64,000 nt of DNA from Flavobacterium endophyticum (GCF_003634455.1 NZ_RBLC01000001.1:1692417-1756416); one strand, 5' to 3'; counted from the first letter of the stretch, positions 54,640-63,712 are shown. Program-made: numbers and translations. Notes: a model not told the origin generated them from the sequence alone.

Positions 54640-54673
54640 GGCCTAAATCATAAATCCAAAATCACAAATCAAA
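54640..54673. repeat. Short 7-bp periodic spacer before rsmA
   Basis: TAAATCA, TAAATCC, AAAATCA and CAAATCA follow one another in a 7-bp register, filling the 36-nt gap between the DUF4286 gene and rsmA. Confidence 0.65.
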
Positions 54674-55453
54674 ATGGATAAAGTAAAAGCCAAGAAACAT
54701 CTTGGACAGCATTTCCTTACGGATGAAAATATAGCAAAGAAAATTGCAGATACCCTCCATTTTGAAGGATATGAAGATGTTTTGGAAATCGGTCCGGGAA
54801 TGGGCGTGCTGACCAAATACCTGCTCGAAAAGCCGATAAATACGTACGTAATTGAAATAGACACCGAATCGGTAGACTATCTTAATGCCAATTACCCGAA
54901 GCTTCACAACCATATCATTTCTAAAGACTTCCTGAAATACAACATCAATGAGGTTTTTGAAGGAAAGCAGTTCGCGATAATCGGGAACTTTCCGTATAAT
55001 ATCTCGTCGCAGATTGTGTTTAGGGCTTTGGAGCTGCGCAACCAGATTCCCGAGTTTTCCGGCATGTTCCAAAAAGAAGTAGCCGAAAGAATCTGTGAGA
55101 AAAAAGGCTCGAAAACCTACGGCATACTGTCTGTTTTGGTGCAAGCGTTTTATGATGCCGAATACCTTTTTACGGTACATGAAAACGTATTCAATCCGCC
55201 GCCGAAAGTCAAATCAGGCGTGTTACGATTAAAAAGAAAAGAAAACTTCACCTTGCCGTGCAGCGAAAAGCTCTTTTTTAATGTAGTAAAAACAGGTTTC
55301 CAGCAGCGAAGAAAAACATTGCGAAACAGCTTAAAATCTCTAAATCTTTCGGATAATTTGAGAGAAGATACTATCTTTGACCTCCGTCCGGAACAGCTGG
55401 ATGTACAGCAATTTATAGCAATAACCCAAAAAATAGAAGCCGATGCAGTTTAA
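54674..55453 (+). CDS. rsmA: 16S rRNA (adenine(1518)-N(6)/adenine(1519)-N(6))-dimethyltransferase
   Basis: The protein has 259 residues. It opens with [18 protein letters not shown], then has the SAM-binding motif [14 protein letters not shown] and the catalytic motif [10 protein letters not shown] (NxPY type). The C-terminal helical domain contains [13 protein letters not shown]. It dimethylates two adenines near the 3' end of 16S rRNA during small-subunit maturation. Its last 11 nt overlap the start of mgtE, so the two are translationally coupled. Confidence 0.97.
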   Translation: MDKVKAKKHLGQHFLTDENIAKKIADTLHFEGYEDVLEIGPGMGVLTKYLLEKPINTYVIEIDTESVDYLNANYPKLHNHIISKDFLKYNINEVFEGKQFAIIGNFPYNISSQIVFRALELRNQIPEFSGMFQKEVAERICEKKGSKTYGILSVLVQAFYDAEYLFTVHENVFNPPPKVKSGVLRLKRKENFTLPCSEKLFFNVVKTGFQQRRKTLRNSLKSLNLSDNLREDTIFDLRPEQLDVQQFIAITQKIEADAV

Positions 55454-56795
55454 AATCAGTAAGGAGCTTATTCTTCAGATTGAAGAATTAATCTTGAGCA
55501 AAAACGACCAGCAACTGGAAACCCTGCTCAACGATATGCACCACGCTGATATTGCCGAAATCCTTGACGAATTGGATTTTGATGAGGCTACCTATATCTT
55601 CAAGATTCTTGATAGTGAAAAAACCGCAGAGATTCTTCTGGAACTGGAAGACGACCTGCGAGAAAATATCCTAAGCAGGCTTTCGCCTAAAGAAATCGCC
55701 GAAGAGCTCGATGAGCTGGATACCGATGATGCGGCAGACATCATCGCCGAGCTTTCTACCGACATCAAAAATGAGGTAATCTCAGAACTTATCGATGTCG
55801 AGCATGCCAAAGACATCGTCGACCTTTTGCGCTATGATGAAGATACTGCCGGGGGTTTGATGGGGAAAGAGCTCGTAAAAGTAAACGAAAACTGGAACGT
55901 ACTCACCTGCGTCAAAGAAATGCGCATACAGGCAGAAAATATTTCCAGAGTACACTCTATTTATGTAGTTGACGACGAAAACCGACTAAAAGGAAGACTG
56001 TCGCTCAAAGACCTTTTGACGACTTCTACCAAAACACCGATCAGTGAAGTATACATTCCTAAAGTAGATTATGTCCGTGTCGATACCGAAGACGTTGAGG
56101 TAGCCCGTATCATGCAAAAATATGACTTGGAAGCCATTCCTGTAGTCGATGAGCTGGGGCGCTTGGTCGGAAGAATTACCATCGACGATATCGTCGATGT
56201 TATCAAGGACGAAGCCGACAAAGATTACCAGTTAGCGGCCGGTATCTCACAAGACGTTGAAGCGGATGACAGCATCATAGAACTGACCAAAGCCCGACTT
56301 CCGTGGCTTGTCCTGGCACTTTTGGGCGGTTTTATAACCGTAAGGGTGCTCGGTCTTTTTGAAGGCGCGATGCTGGAACACGGCAACCTCTTTTTCTTTA
56401 CGCCGCTGATTGCCGCGATGGCAGGAAACGTAGGCGTGCAATCTTCTGCGATTATCGTACAGGGTCTTGCCAATAACACCTTGAGCGGTTCGCTTTTCAA
56501 CCGACTTATCAAAGAAATTTCCTTGAGCCTTTTGAACGGTGTTATTCTCGCTTCGATACTATTCATCGGAAGCCACTTTCTCTTAAACGTAGAATTCATC
56601 ATCGGTATTATCGTGACGATTGCGCTGATTTCCGTAATCATTATCGCTTCGCTTATCGGGACATTCATCCCTTTATTGCTGAACAAATTCGGAATCGATC
56701 CCGCTTTGGCAACAGGCCCTTTTATTACCACCAGCAATGATATTTGCGGAATATTGATTTATTTCTCCATAGCAAAACTTATCCTCGGATTTTAG
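55443..56795 (+). CDS. mgtE: Magnesium transporter MgtE
   Basis: The protein has 450 residues. The N-terminal MgtE_N superhelical domain (about 1-125, with repeated [20 protein letters not shown] helices) is followed by two CBS domains (about 135-255, for example [17 protein letters not shown]) and five membrane helices from about 285 to the end. The pore motif [18 protein letters not shown] and the helix-5 region [19 protein letters not shown] are intact. It is a Mg2+-gated channel-type transporter in the inner membrane. It overlaps rsmA by 11 nt. Confidence 0.96.
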   Translation: MQFKISKELILQIEELILSKNDQQLETLLNDMHHADIAEILDELDFDEATYIFKILDSEKTAEILLELEDDLRENILSRLSPKEIAEELDELDTDDAADIIAELSTDIKNEVISELIDVEHAKDIVDLLRYDEDTAGGLMGKELVKVNENWNVLTCVKEMRIQAENISRVHSIYVVDDENRLKGRLSLKDLLTTSTKTPISEVYIPKVDYVRVDTEDVEVARIMQKYDLEAIPVVDELGRLVGRITIDDIVDVIKDEADKDYQLAAGISQDVEADDSIIELTKARLPWLVLALLGGFITVRVLGLFEGAMLEHGNLFFFTPLIAAMAGNVGVQSSAIIVQGLANNTLSGSLFNRLIKEISLSLLNGVILASILFIGSHFLLNVEFIIGIIVTIALISVIIIASLIGTFIPLLLNKFGIDPALATGPFITTSNDICGILIYFSIAKLILGF

Positions 56796-56799
56796 ATTT

Positions 56800-56902
56800 G
56801 GGCATTCCCCAAGGGTCGCGCTTTCCGCTCTATCTTTCCAAACTCAAAGAGTTTGAAAAGGATGCCGCTTCAATCGCTAATGCGAGCGTCGGGTCGCGAA
56901 TT
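56800..56902. repeat. REP-like palindromic intergenic element
   Basis: This compact element has the direct repeat GGGTCGCG at 56813-56820 and 56891-56898 and a central palindrome CAAACTC-AAA-GAGTTTG (56839-56855). Its GC-rich arms differ from the usual AT-rich spacers. I recall similar intergenic elements (TTCCCCAAGGGTCG, then ATGCCGCTTCAATC) in other flavobacterial genomes, which needs checking. Confidence 0.6.
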
Positions 56903-56935
56903 ATTTTTTAACTTTGAAAGAAATTCCATCAAAGC

Positions 56936-58294
56936 ATGATACCGAAAGACATAAAAATACTGCACATCGATAGCAATAATCCATTGCTCATGAATCAGCT
57001 TCAAGAATCAGGTTTCACCAACCATGAAGATTTCAAATCCTCAAAAGAAGAAATCGAAGCCAAGATTCAAGACTATCACGGAATCGTAATCCGAAGCCGG
57101 TTTAAGATCGACAAGAACTTTCTAGACAAAGCCGCCAATCTGCAATTTATTGCCAGAGTCGGTGCCGGACTCGAAAGCATTGATTGCAATTATGCCGCAA
57201 CAAAAAATATAAATCTCATCGCTGCTCCCGAAGGAAACCGAAATGCCGTAGCGGAACATTCTTTAGGGATGTTACTCTCACTTTTTAATAAGCTGAACCA
57301 AGCCGATCAAGAAATTCGTTCCGGACATTGGAACCGTGAGAAAAATCGCGGACACGAGCTAGACGGAAAAACCGTAGGAATCATCGGTTACGGAAACATG
57401 GGCAAATCCTTCGCCAAAAAGCTACGTGGCTTTGATGTGGAAGTACTGTGTTATGATATCTTGGAAAATGTAGGCGATGCCAATGCAAAACAAGTTTCTC
57501 TGCAAGAACTCCAAGAAAAAGCAGATGTCTTGAGCCTGCACATTCCGTGGACTCCAGAAACGGACAAGTTGGTCAATACAGCCTTTATCGACGCTTTTGA
57601 AAAACCATTTTGGCTGATTAATACCTCAAGAGGGAAAAATGTTGTCACAGCCGATTTGGTCGAAGCCTTAAAATCTGACAAGATATTAGGAGCCGGACTC
57701 GATGTCTTGGAATATGAAAAGCTATCTTTTGAGACGCTGTTTGAAGAAGACAAAGTTCCAGATGCGTTCCAGTATCTTTTGGAATCGGATAAAGTTATCT
57801 TGTCGCCTCATATTGCCGGATGGACTTTTGAAAGCCATGAAAAGCTGGCGCAGACTATCGTAGACAAAATCAACCAACTGTATTTTGGCGAAACTCCAGA
57901 AGTAAAAGAGCAGAAGCGCGTTACGGGAATTGGAGGTTTTTTCTTTAAATCAGAAGACCCGAAAGCACTAAGAGATTGGTATAGAAAACACTTGGGATTA
58001 GACACGAACGATTATGGATGTACCTTCCGATGGAAAAACGAGAAAGGAGAAGATTGTTCGACCCAATGGTCGCCGTTTAAAAGCGATACCAACTATTTTA
58101 GCCCTTCTGAAAAACAGTTTATGCAGAATTTCAGGGTAGAAAAGCTAGAAGAATTATTGGCAAAATTAAAAGAAGAAGGCGTTCAAGTAATTGGCGAGAT
58201 GGAAAGCTATGATTATGGAAATTTTGGCTGGATTTTGGACTTGGAAGGGAACAAGATTGAGTTGTGGGAGCCTATGGACGAGACGGTTTTGTAA
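56936..58294 (+). CDS. 2-hydroxyacid dehydrogenase fused to a VOC (glyoxalase-like) domain
   Basis: The protein has 452 residues. Residues 1-320 are a D-2-hydroxyacid dehydrogenase related to phosphoglycerate dehydrogenase: nucleotide motif IGYGNMGKSFAKKL, catalytic Arg in INTSRGKNVV, and His in LSPHIAGWTFES. Residues about 327-452 are a complete VOC-family domain starting KRVTGIGGFFFKSEDPKALR and ending GWILDLEGNKIELWEP. The usual family lengths are about 315 and 125, and the junction (EVKEQ then KRVTG) is in frame where the VOC protein would have its start Met. The VOC fold may bind metal and a small-molecule substrate. The fusion suggests that the two act on one metabolite. Confidence 0.88.
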   Translation: MIPKDIKILHIDSNNPLLMNQLQESGFTNHEDFKSSKEEIEAKIQDYHGIVIRSRFKIDKNFLDKAANLQFIARVGAGLESIDCNYAATKNINLIAAPEGNRNAVAEHSLGMLLSLFNKLNQADQEIRSGHWNREKNRGHELDGKTVGIIGYGNMGKSFAKKLRGFDVEVLCYDILENVGDANAKQVSLQELQEKADVLSLHIPWTPETDKLVNTAFIDAFEKPFWLINTSRGKNVVTADLVEALKSDKILGAGLDVLEYEKLSFETLFEEDKVPDAFQYLLESDKVILSPHIAGWTFESHEKLAQTIVDKINQLYFGETPEVKEQKRVTGIGGFFFKSEDPKALRDWYRKHLGLDTNDYGCTFRWKNEKGEDCSTQWSPFKSDTNYFSPSEKQFMQNFRVEKLEELLAKLKEEGVQVIGEMESYDYGNFGWILDLEGNKIELWEPMDETVL

Positions 58295-58305
58295 ATTTTA
58301 AAAAT

Positions 58306-58339
58306 TTGTACTTCTATTTCAATTATTTTGTTAATTTTA
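58306..58339 (+). promoter_or_regulatory. Candidate promoter of the TM2-domain gene
   Basis: TTG at 58306-58308 and TAATTTTA at 58332-58339 are 23 nt apart, close to the Bacteroidota consensus except for the last base. The predicted leader is about 24 nt. Confidence 0.35.
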
Positions 58340-58368
58340 CTACATAAACCAACAAATACCAAAAAAAC

Positions 58369-58671
58369 ATGTCAGAAATTGAAAATGAATTTAAAGAAAC
58401 TGCTAGAGAATTTTCTCAAGGAGCTCAAGACGCTTTAGGACAAGATAATAAAAAAATCGTTGCGGGCATTTTGGCTTTGCTTATAGGCTCTTTAGGAATC
58501 CATAAATTTATTTTAGGATACACCAAAGAGGGAATCATCCAAATCGTAATCTCAATCGTAACTTGCGGTATTGCAGGTATCATTCCTTTTATCGAAGGAA
58601 TCATCTACTTGACAAAATCAGATGCTGATTTTTACAATACATACCAAGTAGGAAGAAGACCTTGGTTTTAA
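58369..58671 (+). CDS. TM2 domain-containing membrane protein
   Basis: The 100-residue protein has a polar N-terminus (residues 1-25) followed by the TM2 domain: helix GILALLIGSLGIHKFILGY, a short loop with the family Gly/Lys (TKEG), and a second helix IIQIVISIVTCGIAGIIPFIE, ending DADFYNTY. The function of bacterial TM2 proteins is not known. It is monocistronic and followed by a strong terminator. Confidence 0.88.
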   Translation: MSEIENEFKETAREFSQGAQDALGQDNKKIVAGILALLIGSLGIHKFILGYTKEGIIQIVISIVTCGIAGIIPFIEGIIYLTKSDADFYNTYQVGRRPWF

Positions 58672-58694
58672 GATAATTCCAGTTTTTACAAGAT

Positions 58695-58724
58695 AAAAAA
58701 ACCAAGACATTGTCTTGGTTTTTT
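58695..58724. terminator. Bidirectional terminator between TM2 gene and olsF
   Basis: AAAAAACCAAGAC pairs with GTCTTGGTTTTTT across a 3-nt loop, a perfect 13-bp stem between converging genes. Confidence 0.9.
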
Positions 58725-58728
58725 GTTT

Positions 58729-60537
58729 TTATATGTTTTCTCCTTTTTCAGCGAGTTTCCTTTCGAGCTCTGCCTGGAATTCTTCCATAACAGGCTTCAT
58801 GGTGCTTTCCGGTATATCGGCAATTCGGATGTACATTAATCCGTCGACAGCATTATTAAACAGCGGATCGACATTAAAAGCGACCACTCGCGCATTCTGC
58901 TTGATGTATTTTTTGATCAATACCGGCAAGCGAAGGCTGCCTGGTTCTAATTCGTCAATTATCTTATCGAATTTGATTAGGTCGGCTTCGGCTTCGTCGA
59001 AGATAAAATCTTTGTCGGCATCTTTCAGTTTTACCTTAAATTCTTTTTTAGGATGTACGTATTGCGCAATATACGGATCGTAATAATGCGATTTCATAAA
59101 TTCGATCATTAGCGATTTTGAGAAATCAGAAAACTGGTTGCTGATGCTCACGCCTCCAATCAAGAATTTATGTTCCGGATAACGTAAGGTCGTATGAACA
59201 ATCCCTTTCCACAATAAGAACAAAGGCATTGGTTTTTGTTGGTATTCTTTAGTGATGAAAGCACGACCCATTTCAATGGACTTGCTCATCATGTCGTACA
59301 ATTCTGGTTCAAATCGGAAAAGCTCCTGAAGGTAGAAACCGTCAATGCCGTACTTCGGAAAGATTTCAGCACCCAATCCCATTCGGTAGGCACCGGCAAT
59401 TTGCTTGGTCTCATCATCCCACAAAAACATGTGGTGGTAGTATTTGTCGAATTGGTCTAAGTCTAAGGACTGGTTGGTTCCTTCCCCGACTTCCCGAAAC
59501 GTAATTTCTCTCAAACGTCCTAATTCATGCAGAATGTTTGGGATATTATTGGCTTCGGTAAAAAACACTTCATAATTTTTGCTTTGCAACAGTCGACAGT
59601 CTGTCTTTCTTAAAGCATTTACTTCATTGACAATCTGCTCATGGTTGGCAGGCATCGCAATCTGTTTCGGGCTTCTCGGAATCTTTAAGTTTGACGTATC
59701 CAGCAACTTGGTTTCCTTTTCAAAAGGATTGGCCAGCATATAGGTCTTTTTTCTCAAGAACTCTGAGTATTCTTCTATTTTTTCGTATTCGTTCTGCTCG
59801 GTTACTGAAATTGGCTTTCCGATTCTAACCTTGATTACGCGGTCTTTCTGCGTAAGCAATTCGGAGGGAAGCTTTGCCGTTCGTAACGTATCATCAAGCT
59901 TGGACAGGAAGTAAAAAAGTTTGCTGTTTTTGGCATGAAAATAAATCGGGATTACAGGAACTTTCGCTTTTTTGATTAGCTTGATAGCGCCTTCTTCCCA
60001 AGGTTTGTCTACGACTAATTTTCCGTCTTTGTATGTGGAAACTTCTCCGGCAGGAAACATTCCCAACGGTTTTCCGTCACTTAGATGGCGCAAGGTTTCC
60101 TTGATTCCAATTACGCTCGATTTGGCATCCTTATGGGTTTCAAAAGGATTAACGGGCATGATATACGGTTTCATTGGGTCGATCCTGTGCAAAAGGAAAT
60201 TCGCAATAATCTTAAAATTCGGTTCTCTTTCGAGCATCAATTTCAAAAGCAGTATTCCGTCGATGCCGCCAAGCGGATGGTTTGAAATCGTAATGTAAGC
60301 GCCGTCTTTCGGAAGGCGTTTCAAATCTTCTTCAGGAATCTCAAACTTAATCTGAAACTCGTCCAATATAGCATTCAGGAACTCTACATCTCTTAAATGC
60401 TTGTTCCTGTCGTAAATTTTATTTAAAGTGGAAATCTTGAGTATTTTCATTAGCAGCCAGCCTGAAAAAGTTCCCAAAACCCCATATTTATCAGTGTTTA
60501 TTGCTTTTGCAACTTCTTTAGCGGTAACTAAACCCAT
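58729..60537 (-). CDS. olsF: Bifunctional acyltransferase of OlsF type (aminolipid synthesis)
   Basis: The protein has 602 residues. The N-terminal half (about 60-290) is a PlsC-type O-acyltransferase with the catalytic motif NHPLGGIDG and the later motif MFPAGEVSTY. The C-terminal half (about 310-590) is an OlsB-like GNAT N-acyltransferase (REITFREVGEGTN, then YRMGLGAEIFPKYGIDGFY, then KSIEMGRAFI). OlsF-type fusions make ornithine or glycine lipids by acylating the amino acid and then the hydroxyl of the acyl chain. In Bacteroides the two activities are encoded by separate genes (GlsB and GlsA). Flavobacteria use the fused form, so the length is normal. It is a membrane-associated cytoplasmic enzyme. 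Confidence 0.82.
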   Translation of the reverse strand: MGLVTAKEVAKAINTDKYGVLGTFSGWLLMKILKISTLNKIYDRNKHLRDVEFLNAILDEFQIKFEIPEEDLKRLPKDGAYITISNHPLGGIDGILLLKLMLEREPNFKIIANFLLHRIDPMKPYIMPVNPFETHKDAKSSVIGIKETLRHLSDGKPLGMFPAGEVSTYKDGKLVVDKPWEEGAIKLIKKAKVPVIPIYFHAKNSKLFYFLSKLDDTLRTAKLPSELLTQKDRVIKVRIGKPISVTEQNEYEKIEEYSEFLRKKTYMLANPFEKETKLLDTSNLKIPRSPKQIAMPANHEQIVNEVNALRKTDCRLLQSKNYEVFFTEANNIPNILHELGRLREITFREVGEGTNQSLDLDQFDKYYHHMFLWDDETKQIAGAYRMGLGAEIFPKYGIDGFYLQELFRFEPELYDMMSKSIEMGRAFITKEYQQKPMPLFLLWKGIVHTTLRYPEHKFLIGGVSISNQFSDFSKSLMIEFMKSHYYDPYIAQYVHPKKEFKVKLKDADKDFIFDEAEADLIKFDKIIDELEPGSLRLPVLIKKYIKQNARVVAFNVDPLFNNAVDGLMYIRIADIPESTMKPVMEEFQAELERKLAEKGENI

Positions 60538-60624
60538 TTATTGTTTGTTTTTGTGCGTAAAAAAACAAAGATAGCAAAATTGCTTTAACACGTTCATTTT
60601 TTTCGCCATACTATCGCAGAGATT

Positions 60625-60660
60625 TTGCCCGCGGATATAATCTTTTTTTACTTACTTTTG
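60625..60660 (+). promoter_or_regulatory. Candidate promoter of the exonuclease III gene
   Basis: TACTTTTG at 60653-60660 fits TAnnTTTG. A TTG lies at 60625-60627, with a spacer of 25 nt, slightly long. Transcription would start about 18 nt before the ATG at 60685. Confidence 0.5.
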
Positions 60661-60684
60661 AAAAAGTCAAAACACAAAGCAACC

Positions 60685-61446
60685 ATGAGAATTATCTCCT
60701 ACAATGTCAATGGAATAAGGGCAGCCATTGCAAAAGGCTTCCTCGAATGGCTGGAACATGCGAGTCCGGACATTATTTGTCTTCAAGAAATTAAAGCAAC
60801 GCCAGACCAGATTCCGTTAGACGAATTTGAAAAAGCAGGCTATCCTTATAATTATTGGTTTCCGGCACAAAAGAAAGGCTATAGCGGCGTGGCCGTTTTA
60901 TGCAAGACAAAGCCGAACAATGTAGTCTTTGGCACAGGAATCGAGCACATGGATTTTGAAGGCAGGAATCTTCGTGTTGACTACGATGATTTTTCAGTGA
61001 TGAGCCTGTATCTTCCTTCGGGCACGAATATTTTGAGGCTCGATCATAAATTTATGTATATGGATGATTTCCAGAATTATATCAACGAGCTCAAAAAAGA
61101 AGTTCCCAATCTTTTGATCTGCGGCGATTATAATATCTGCCACGAAGCCATTGATATCCATGATCCGATTCGAAATGCAAAAGTGTCAGGATTTCTTCCA
61201 GAAGAGCGTTCTTGGTTGGATCTTTTTATGAAAAACGGATTCATCGATTCGTTCCGCCACTTCAATAAAGATCCGCATCATTACACGTGGTGGAGCTACA
61301 GGGCCAATGCCAGAAACAATAACAAAGGTTGGAGAATCGATTATATTCTTGCCAGCCGTGCTATAGAAAACAGGCTAAAGCGATCTGTAATCTTGCCCGA
61401 TGCCAAACATTCGGACCACTGTCCTGTTTTAGTAGAAATAGAGTAG
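60685..61446 (+). CDS. xth: Exodeoxyribonuclease III (AP endonuclease)
   Basis: The protein has 253 residues from the ATG at 60685 (MRIISYNVNGIRAA). An in-frame start 60 nt upstream would overlap the promoter and adds a non-conserved stretch. The EEP-fold catalytic residues are in place: Asn in SYNVNG, Glu in CLQEIKA, the DYN in CGDYNICHEAID, and the final SDHCPVLVEIE. It cleaves at abasic sites in base excision repair and degrades 3' ends. Confidence 0.95.
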   Translation: MRIISYNVNGIRAAIAKGFLEWLEHASPDIICLQEIKATPDQIPLDEFEKAGYPYNYWFPAQKKGYSGVAVLCKTKPNNVVFGTGIEHMDFEGRNLRVDYDDFSVMSLYLPSGTNILRLDHKFMYMDDFQNYINELKKEVPNLLICGDYNICHEAIDIHDPIRNAKVSGFLPEERSWLDLFMKNGFIDSFRHFNKDPHHYTWWSYRANARNNNKGWRIDYILASRAIENRLKRSVILPDAKHSDHCPVLVEIE

Positions 61447-61488
61447 ATTCCCTAAAAACTAGAAATAAATAAAAACCAATTCAAAATC

Positions 61489-62448
61489 ATGATTAAAAAA
61501 GTAACGTTAGGAGTATTAGCCCTGGCATTAACCACTTCGTGTGTTTCGTCGAAAGTTTACAAAGAACTGGAAGACAAATACGCCAACCTGAAAAAAGAAA
61601 ACCGAAATCTTTCTGACGAGAACCAAGATCTTACGAAAGCAAAAAACCAGCTAGACATCGAAAGCAAAGACTTGAAGGCGCAATTAGAAAAGCTGAAAGC
61701 AGAAAGAGACAAACTAGCAGCAGATTATGCAGCGGCCAGCGCAAACTTGAATACGTTGAAATCATCGTACGCTGCTCTTGAAAAAAACAGCGGTGATGCT
61801 TTAGATACCAACATGAAGAAAAATCGTGAACTATTGGCGCAGCTGGAAGCTAAAGAAAAAGCATTGGCAGCCGAGCAAGAAAGATTAAACAAATTACAAG
61901 CCGAATTGAAGGAACGTTCTTCTAGAGTTGATGAACTAGAAGGAATGATTGCTGCCAAAGAAGAAAGCATGAGAAAGCTGAAAGAAACACTTTCGAAAGC
62001 ATTGAACAGCTTTGAAGGAAAAGGCTTGACAGTGGAACAAAAGAACGGAAAAGTATATGTTTCTATGGAAAACAAACTCCTTTTTGGTTCAGGAAGTTGG
62101 TCTGTTGGAACTGAAGGTAGAAGAGCTGTTGTAGAAGTAGGTAAAGTGTTGGGCGTAAATCCAGACATTTCTGTCTTGATTGAAGGCCACACCGATAACG
62201 TTCCGTATGGCGGAACCGGACAGATTACAGATAACTGGGATTTGTCTACAAAACGTGCTACGGCTATCGTGAATATCCTGGCCGAAAATAAAGCCATCGA
62301 CAAAAAGAACCTTACAGCTGCAGGACGTGGCGAATATGCTCCGTTAGCTTCTAATGAAACAGCAGAAGGAAAAGCGAAGAACAGAAGAATCGAGATTATC
62401 TTGACTCCAAAATTGGACGAGATTTCTAAGATGTTGAATGAATTGTAG
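61489..62448 (+). CDS. OmpA-family lipoprotein with coiled coil
   Basis: The protein has 319 residues. The lipoprotein signal has lipobox TTSC with the Cys at residue 18. A long coiled coil rich in Lys, Glu, Leu and Ala (residues about 25-180) is followed by an OmpA/MotB peptidoglycan-binding domain (about 195-310): LLFGSGSWSVG, then VLIEGHTDNVPYGG, then LSTKRATAIVNIL and AAGRGEYAP, ending NRRIEIILTP. It would span from the outer membrane to the peptidoglycan. It lies 42 nt after the exonuclease III gene. Confidence 0.92.
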   Translation: MIKKVTLGVLALALTTSCVSSKVYKELEDKYANLKKENRNLSDENQDLTKAKNQLDIESKDLKAQLEKLKAERDKLAADYAAASANLNTLKSSYAALEKNSGDALDTNMKKNRELLAQLEAKEKALAAEQERLNKLQAELKERSSRVDELEGMIAAKEESMRKLKETLSKALNSFEGKGLTVEQKNGKVYVSMENKLLFGSGSWSVGTEGRRAVVEVGKVLGVNPDISVLIEGHTDNVPYGGTGQITDNWDLSTKRATAIVNILAENKAIDKKNLTAAGRGEYAPLASNETAEGKAKNRRIEIILTPKLDEISKMLNEL

Positions 62449-62449
62449 A

Positions 62450-62500
62450 AATTAGGTGCTAAGTTGCTGAGGTACTAAGTTGCTAAGACTTTAGGTATTT
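62450..62500. repeat. Degenerate 8-bp tandem repeat, left arm
   Basis: AAGTTGCT, GAGGTACT, AAGTTGCT and AAGACTTT follow one another in an 8-bp register after the OmpA gene stop. Bases 62455-62480 are nearly the reverse complement of 62582-62607. Confidence 0.8.
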
Positions 62501-62529
62501 AAGCGATAAAGTTTTTTGTTTATAATATA

Positions 62530-62561
62530 AAGACTCAGGACATTTGTTTTGGGTCTTTTTT
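62530..62561 (+). terminator. Terminator of the OmpA-family gene
   Basis: AAGACTCA pairs with TGGGTCTT (one G-T) and is followed by a run of T. It lies between the two oppositely oriented 8-bp repeat blocks. Confidence 0.75.
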
Positions 62562-62579
62562 AATTTAACGGACAACCCA

Positions 62580-62674
62580 AACCTTAGCACCTCAGAACCT
62601 TAGCACCTCGATCTCTTAATCCCTCAAAACTTTGTACCTTAGCGCCTCAAAAACCTAGCAACTTAGTACCTTAA
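62580..62674. repeat. Degenerate 8-bp tandem repeat, right arm
   Basis: About eleven 8-bp units of the type CCTTAGCA, CCTCAGAA and CCTCAAAA fill the space up to the ATG of the next gene. Their orientation is opposite to that of the left block. Confidence 0.85.
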
Positions 62675-63712
62675 ATGAACTATAATACTCTTCCCAATAC
62701 CGACCTAAAAGTCAGCGAAATCTGTCTCGGAACCATGACTTTTGGGCAACAAAATACAGAAGCAGACGGACATTCTCAACTGAATTTTGCACTTGACAAA
62801 GGCATTAATTTTATTGATACAGCCGAAATGTACCCTGTTCCCGCACGCGAAAAAACGACAGGCGAGACAGAACGAATTATCGGGAGCTGGCTACAGAAAT
62901 CAGGAAGAAGAAACGATATAGTTCTGGCTACAAAAATTGCAGGCCCGAATAGAGGAATGCCTTATGTGCGAGAAGACATGGCCTATACGCATGAAACATT
63001 AAAGCTCTCTGTTGAAAAAAGCCTAAAACGACTCCATACGGATTATATCGATTTATACCAATTGCATTGGCCGGAACGCAAATCAAACATGTTCGGACAG
63101 CGCGGATTCAAGATCCAAGAAGATGCGTGGGAAGATAACATACAATCTGTTTTGGAAGCCTTACAAGAATTAATCCAAGGAGGAAAAATTCGAGCAATAG
63201 GTGTTTCTAATGAGACGCCTTGGGGCGTAATGCGTTTTTTGGAAGAAAGCAAAAAGCATAATCTGCCGAGAATTTCTACCATCCAAAATCCGTATTCTTT
63301 GCTCAACCGTACTTTTGAAGTTGGGCTTTCGGAAACGGCCTATCGTGAAAATGTCGGTCTTTTGGCCTATTCGCCATTGGCTTTTGGTACCCTGTCTGGA
63401 AAATTCCTTACGGGAGAAGAACATCCGCAAGCCCGATTGAATTTGTTTCCGAATTTTACGCGATACAATTCACAACAAACAAAAGAAGCTACAAAGCTCT
63501 ATCAAGAAACCGCTACACGATTCGGACTGACCTTGACTGAAATGTCTTTGGCCTTTATCCGTCAGCAGCAGTTTGTGACCGCTACAATTATCGGAGCGAC
63601 TAATTTAAAACAGCTGGAAGAAAATATTAATTCTGCAGCTACCGTACTTTCTGAGGAAGTGCTAAAAGCTATTGACGAAATCCAAGCCATTTGGCCGAAT
63701 CCAGCACCTTAG
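62675..63712 (+). CDS. Tas-like NADP(H)-dependent aldo-keto reductase
   Basis: The protein has 345 residues. Catalytic tetrad: Asp and Tyr in FIDTAEMYPVPAR, Lys in VLATKIAG, and His in LYQLHWPERKSN. The insert VPAREKTTGETERIIGSWL and HWPERKSNMFGQRGF are typical of the E. coli Tas family. The cofactor site is in ATIIGATNLKQLEENI. The ATG directly abuts the 8-bp repeat block, so no classical leader is visible. The substrate is unknown. Confidence 0.94.
   Translation: MNYNTLPNTDLKVSEICLGTMTFGQQNTEADGHSQLNFALDKGINFIDTAEMYPVPAREKTTGETERIIGSWLQKSGRRNDIVLATKIAGPNRGMPYVREDMAYTHETLKLSVEKSLKRLHTDYIDLYQLHWPERKSNMFGQRGFKIQEDAWEDNIQSVLEALQELIQGGKIRAIGVSNETPWGVMRFLEESKKHNLPRISTIQNPYSLLNRTFEVGLSETAYRENVGLLAYSPLAFGTLSGKFLTGEEHPQARLNLFPNFTRYNSQQTKEATKLYQETATRFGLTLTEMSLAFIRQQQFVTATIIGATNLKQLEENINSAATVLSEEVLKAIDEIQAIWPNPAP

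Noticed and set aside
60625..60684. Upstream start for exonuclease III
   Set aside because: The extra 20 residues are not part of the family and overlap the -7 element; MRIISYN is the usual N-terminus.
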